A stretch of 35,034 nt of DNA from an uncultured Oscillospiraceae bacterium (lineage in GTDB: Bacteria; Bacillota; Clostridia; Oscillospirales; Acutalibacteraceae): assembly GCA_900539855.1 (NCBI GenBank), contig UQDO01000021.1:1-35034 (forward strand). Reading direction: 5' to 3'. Under the pieces are notes generated by a model. The model ran no database searches. It had not been told where the DNA came from and was given only the letters and a program-made list of their open reading frames with translations. Position numbers and translations under genes: made by a program. Shown here one piece after another: positions 33,149 through 35,034 of the stretch (positions are counted from its first letter, which is position 1; every line of letters begins with the position of its first letter).

Positions 33149-33330
33149 GATAAATTTTAGTTTAGCGGTGTAAAAAGCCAAAAATCTAATTGTGCACTTG
33201 TAGGGAACGAGCCCCCAGTGTCGTTCCTTAAAAAGTCAATTGAGACCGCACGGAACGACACTCAAGGCTCGTTCCCTACGTCTGTCAATTAATTATAAGA
33301 ACGCTATTCACCTATAAACTAAAATTTATT
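33149..33330. repeat. MITE-like element, 182 bp, with nested palindrome
   Basis: The gap 33064-33528 holds no gene. This part has inverted ends: GATAAATTTTAGTTTA at the left, and AATAAATTTTAGTTTATA on the other strand at the right, both leading into GGTG. The same end core bounds 8006-8113. A large palindrome occupies the middle (33200-33279). No transposase frame is present. Flanking duplication is not certain. Mobile origin is inferred from paired occurrence in one window. Confidence 0.65.
33200..33279. repeat. 28-bp inverted repeat (hairpin)
   Basis: Arm 1 (33200-33227, GTAGGGAACGAGCC...AGTGTCGTTCC) and arm 2 (33252-33279) match at 25 of 28 positions, differing only in CCC versus TTG, with a 24-base loop. 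It can fold strongly in DNA or RNA on either strand. The GTAGGGAACG motif resembles dispersed REP-like palindromes seen in gut Clostridia, a recollection rather than a checked match. Confidence 0.85.
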
Positions 33331-33449
33331 GCTAGATATATGTGTAAAAAAACAGCGGAAGTGATCCCCAGCGGCGCACGAATCAATTCATTGTTCACTT
33401 GCGTTGTTAAAATAAAATTCACCGACATCTGTCGGAAAACACTTTTTTA

Positions 33450-33478
33450 TTGAATAAACATTATAGATATGCTATAAT
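33450..33478 (+). promoter_or_regulatory. capA-family gene promoter
   Basis: TTGAAT (33450-33455), 17-base spacer, extended -10 TGC-TATAAT (33473-33478), 50 bp before the start codon. Confidence 0.8.
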
Positions 33479-33528
33479 TATTTAAAATATGTCTGTATGG
33501 CAAAAATATTTATCTGTGAGGTTAAAAT

Positions 33529-34956
33529 ATGTCTGAACAGCATACTAAACGCAAGGCAAGAAAGCGTAAGACCAATAAGGTCGTGGTCGCGATACTCTCA
33601 CTTCTGATAGTTGCCGCCATGTCGGTCTGTGCCGTAGGTGCGATGAAGCTTATTGAAAGCATGCCAAAGAAAAGCACCGACGAGCCGAGCACCGTCTCCA
33701 CCGTGTCGGTCGAACCGGAACCGGAGCCCATTGTCAAGGTAGCCAGCGCCACTATCGCATCGACCGGCGACCTGCTCATGCATATGCCTATAATAACGGG
33801 CGCGTATGACAACAACACAAAGACATACGATTTCAGCAAAATATATACATATCTCGGCAAATACGCTGCCGCTGCCGACTATGCGGTAGCCAATCTTGAG
33901 ACCACCTTAAGAGGGACCGAGGACGGCGCGAAATACTCAGGCTACCCTACCTTCAACTGCCCCGACAGTATAGTGACAGCCACAAAGAACGCCGGCTTTG
34001 ATATGCTGCTTACGGCAAATAACCACTCGTATGACAAGGGACTCAAAGGCTTCCTTCGCACTTTGGACGTTATCGACAGCGAGGGCATCGACCGTATCGG
34101 CACCATGAAGACCGAGGAAGAGCCTAAATACACGGTAAAGGATATAAACGGCATAAAGATAGGCATGACCTGCTATACTTATGAGACCGAGACCGGCAAG
34201 GAAGGCAGAAAGGCTCTCAATGGCATAATGCTTGCAACCGAAGCCACAAATCTTATAAATTCATTCAGCTACGAGCGGCTCGACGCGTTTTACACCGATC
34301 TTAAGGGGCAGCTCGACGGCATGAAAGCTCAGGGAGCCGAGGCTACGGTCGTTTATATACACTGGGGAGACGAATACCGCCTAACAGCCAATAAAAAGCA
34401 AATAGAAATAGCGCAGCAGCTTTGCAACCTGGGCGTTGACGTCATAGTCGGCGGTCACGCGCATGTTGTCGAGCCTATTGATCTTTTAACGAGCGAGACC
34501 GATCCGGATCACAAGACAGTCTGCCTTTATTCGATGGGCAATGCCGTTTCAAACCAGAGAAAGGAACGCGCGTCGATCAAGACCGGTCATACAGAGGACG
34601 GTGTGCTGTTCAGCATCACATTTGCAAAATACAGCGACGGAACCGTCCTGCTTGAAAGCACCGATATACTTCCCACATGGGTCAACATGTTTACAAGCAA
34701 AGCGACCGGCAAGCTGGTATATCAGATAATTCCTCTTGATAAAAACGTTGCTGACTGGAAGACGGAGTTTGACCTTACGGACACAAGTCTTGGCAAAGCC
34801 GAAAAGTCATATGACCGCACTATCAAGATAGTCGGCGACGGGCTTGACAAGGTCAAGGAATATTTAAAGGTACACAGCGTCTACCCGGCAGTACCTAAGG
34901 CTGATCCCGGCACGTCTGATATTTCTGACATTTCTTCACTTTCCCCTGCCGCATAA
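33529..34956 (+). CDS. CapA-family (PGA_cap) protein, membrane-anchored
   Basis: The 475-residue protein is of the poly-gamma-glutamate CapA/PgsA-like family, a metallophosphatase-fold group. A basic cytosolic N-terminus (RKARKRKTNK) precedes one membrane helix (about 18-40), then a low-complexity Ser/Thr/Glu/Pro linker, then the extracellular domain with ASTGDLLMHMPI, VANLETTL, LLTANNHSYDKG, VYIHWGDEY and VGGHAHVVEP. A C-terminal Ser/Asp-rich tail follows. No capB, capC or capE genes are nearby, so capsule synthesis is unlikely from context alone; many Clostridia have such solitary copies. Start ATG follows GAGG. Confidence 0.9.
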   Translation: MSEQHTKRKARKRKTNKVVVAILSLLIVAAMSVCAVGAMKLIESMPKKSTDEPSTVSTVSVEPEPEPIVKVASATIASTGDLLMHMPIITGAYDNNTKTYDFSKIYTYLGKYAAAADYAVANLETTLRGTEDGAKYSGYPTFNCPDSIVTATKNAGFDMLLTANNHSYDKGLKGFLRTLDVIDSEGIDRIGTMKTEEEPKYTVKDINGIKIGMTCYTYETETGKEGRKALNGIMLATEATNLINSFSYERLDAFYTDLKGQLDGMKAQGAEATVVYIHWGDEYRLTANKKQIEIAQQLCNLGVDVIVGGHAHVVEPIDLLTSETDPDHKTVCLYSMGNAVSNQRKERASIKTGHTEDGVLFSITFAKYSDGTVLLESTDILPTWVNMFTSKATGKLVYQIIPLDKNVADWKTEFDLTDTSLGKAEKSYDRTIKIVGDGLDKVKEYLKVHSVYPAVPKADPGTSDISDISSLSPAA

Positions 34957-34966
34957 GTCGACCCTC

Positions 34967-34995
34967 TTCAGCCTATGCTTTGTATGTGTTACAAT
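34967..34995 (+). promoter_or_regulatory. Candidate promoter for a gene beyond the window
   Basis: TTCAGC (34967-34972), 17-base spacer, extended -10 TGT-TACAAT (34990-34995). The -35 is weak. Confidence 0.35.
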
Positions 34996-35034
34996 GATGT
35001 GTGACAAAAAGTAAAAAATAGAAGTAGCGAATAG

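Noticed and set aside
33200..33279. Possible CRISPR repeat or array
   Set aside because: Only a single pair of inverted arms is present; there are no direct repeats with spacers.
33529..34956. CapA homologue as part of a capsule or poly-gamma-glutamate cluster
   Set aside because: No capB, capC or other capsule genes are present on either side in the window.

Overview
The window is chromosomal DNA from a Gram-positive, low-to-mid GC Firmicute, most likely an anaerobic gut-type member of the Clostridia (Oscillospiraceae/Ruminococcaceae-like). The support is indirect: lipobox lipoproteins, CdaA/CdaR, RecD2, RbgA, rubrerythrin, DUF1540 and DUF3343 proteins, frequent TTG/GTG starts, and sigma-A promoters with 17-bp spacers. 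No phage, plasmid, CRISPR or defence island is visible. Almost every gene is a recognisable core gene; the unusual content lies in small non-coding elements and gene-structure details.

Layout. 1-2040: two lipoproteins and a small membrane protein, all on the minus strand; the membrane protein has a strong promoter but no ordinary start codon in the expected place. 2126-3204: tRNA-Thr(GGU), then a YcxB-like membrane protein gene split by a 272-bp MITE-like element (2370-2641) with terminal inverted repeats and a TA target duplication. 3237-4939: nrdR divergent from azlCD. 4932-6450: HAD phosphatase and metallophosphoesterase. 6582-7937: dacA/dacF-type D,D-carboxypeptidase. 8006-8113: a short repeat element. 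8124-13134: minus-strand proteostasis block tig, clpP, clpX, trxA and an SDR gene; tig carries a long Lys/Ala-rich tail. 13245-15732: metallophosphoesterase, DUF1540 mini-protein and thrC. 15772-19591: rplS, lepB, rbgA, rnhB, yraN and an M19 dipeptidase. 19778-24739: rubrerythrin, an MreB-like actin, comF-type protein, recD2 and a small membrane protein. 24911-27205: cdaA-cdaR (cyclic di-AMP synthesis). 27313-29955: AI-2E family transporter, DUF3343 and a cysteine-desulfurase-like enzyme. 30125-33063: ACT-domain protein, hom and lysC (aspartate pathway, functionally joined with thrC). 33149-33330: a second element sharing ends with the one at 8006, containing a large palindrome. 33529-34956: CapA-family protein.

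Best leads: (1) the 272-bp element inside the ycxB-like gene; removing the element plus one TA copy restores a 178-codon open frame exactly, which is direct evidence of insertion by a TA-targeting (Tc1/mariner/IS630-like) machinery; (2) a second short-element family with ATAAATTTTAGTTTA-type ends present twice in the window; (3) a membrane-protein gene whose best-placed initiation codon is ATA; (4) the histone-H1-like tail on trigger factor. I found no convincing new multi-gene system here.
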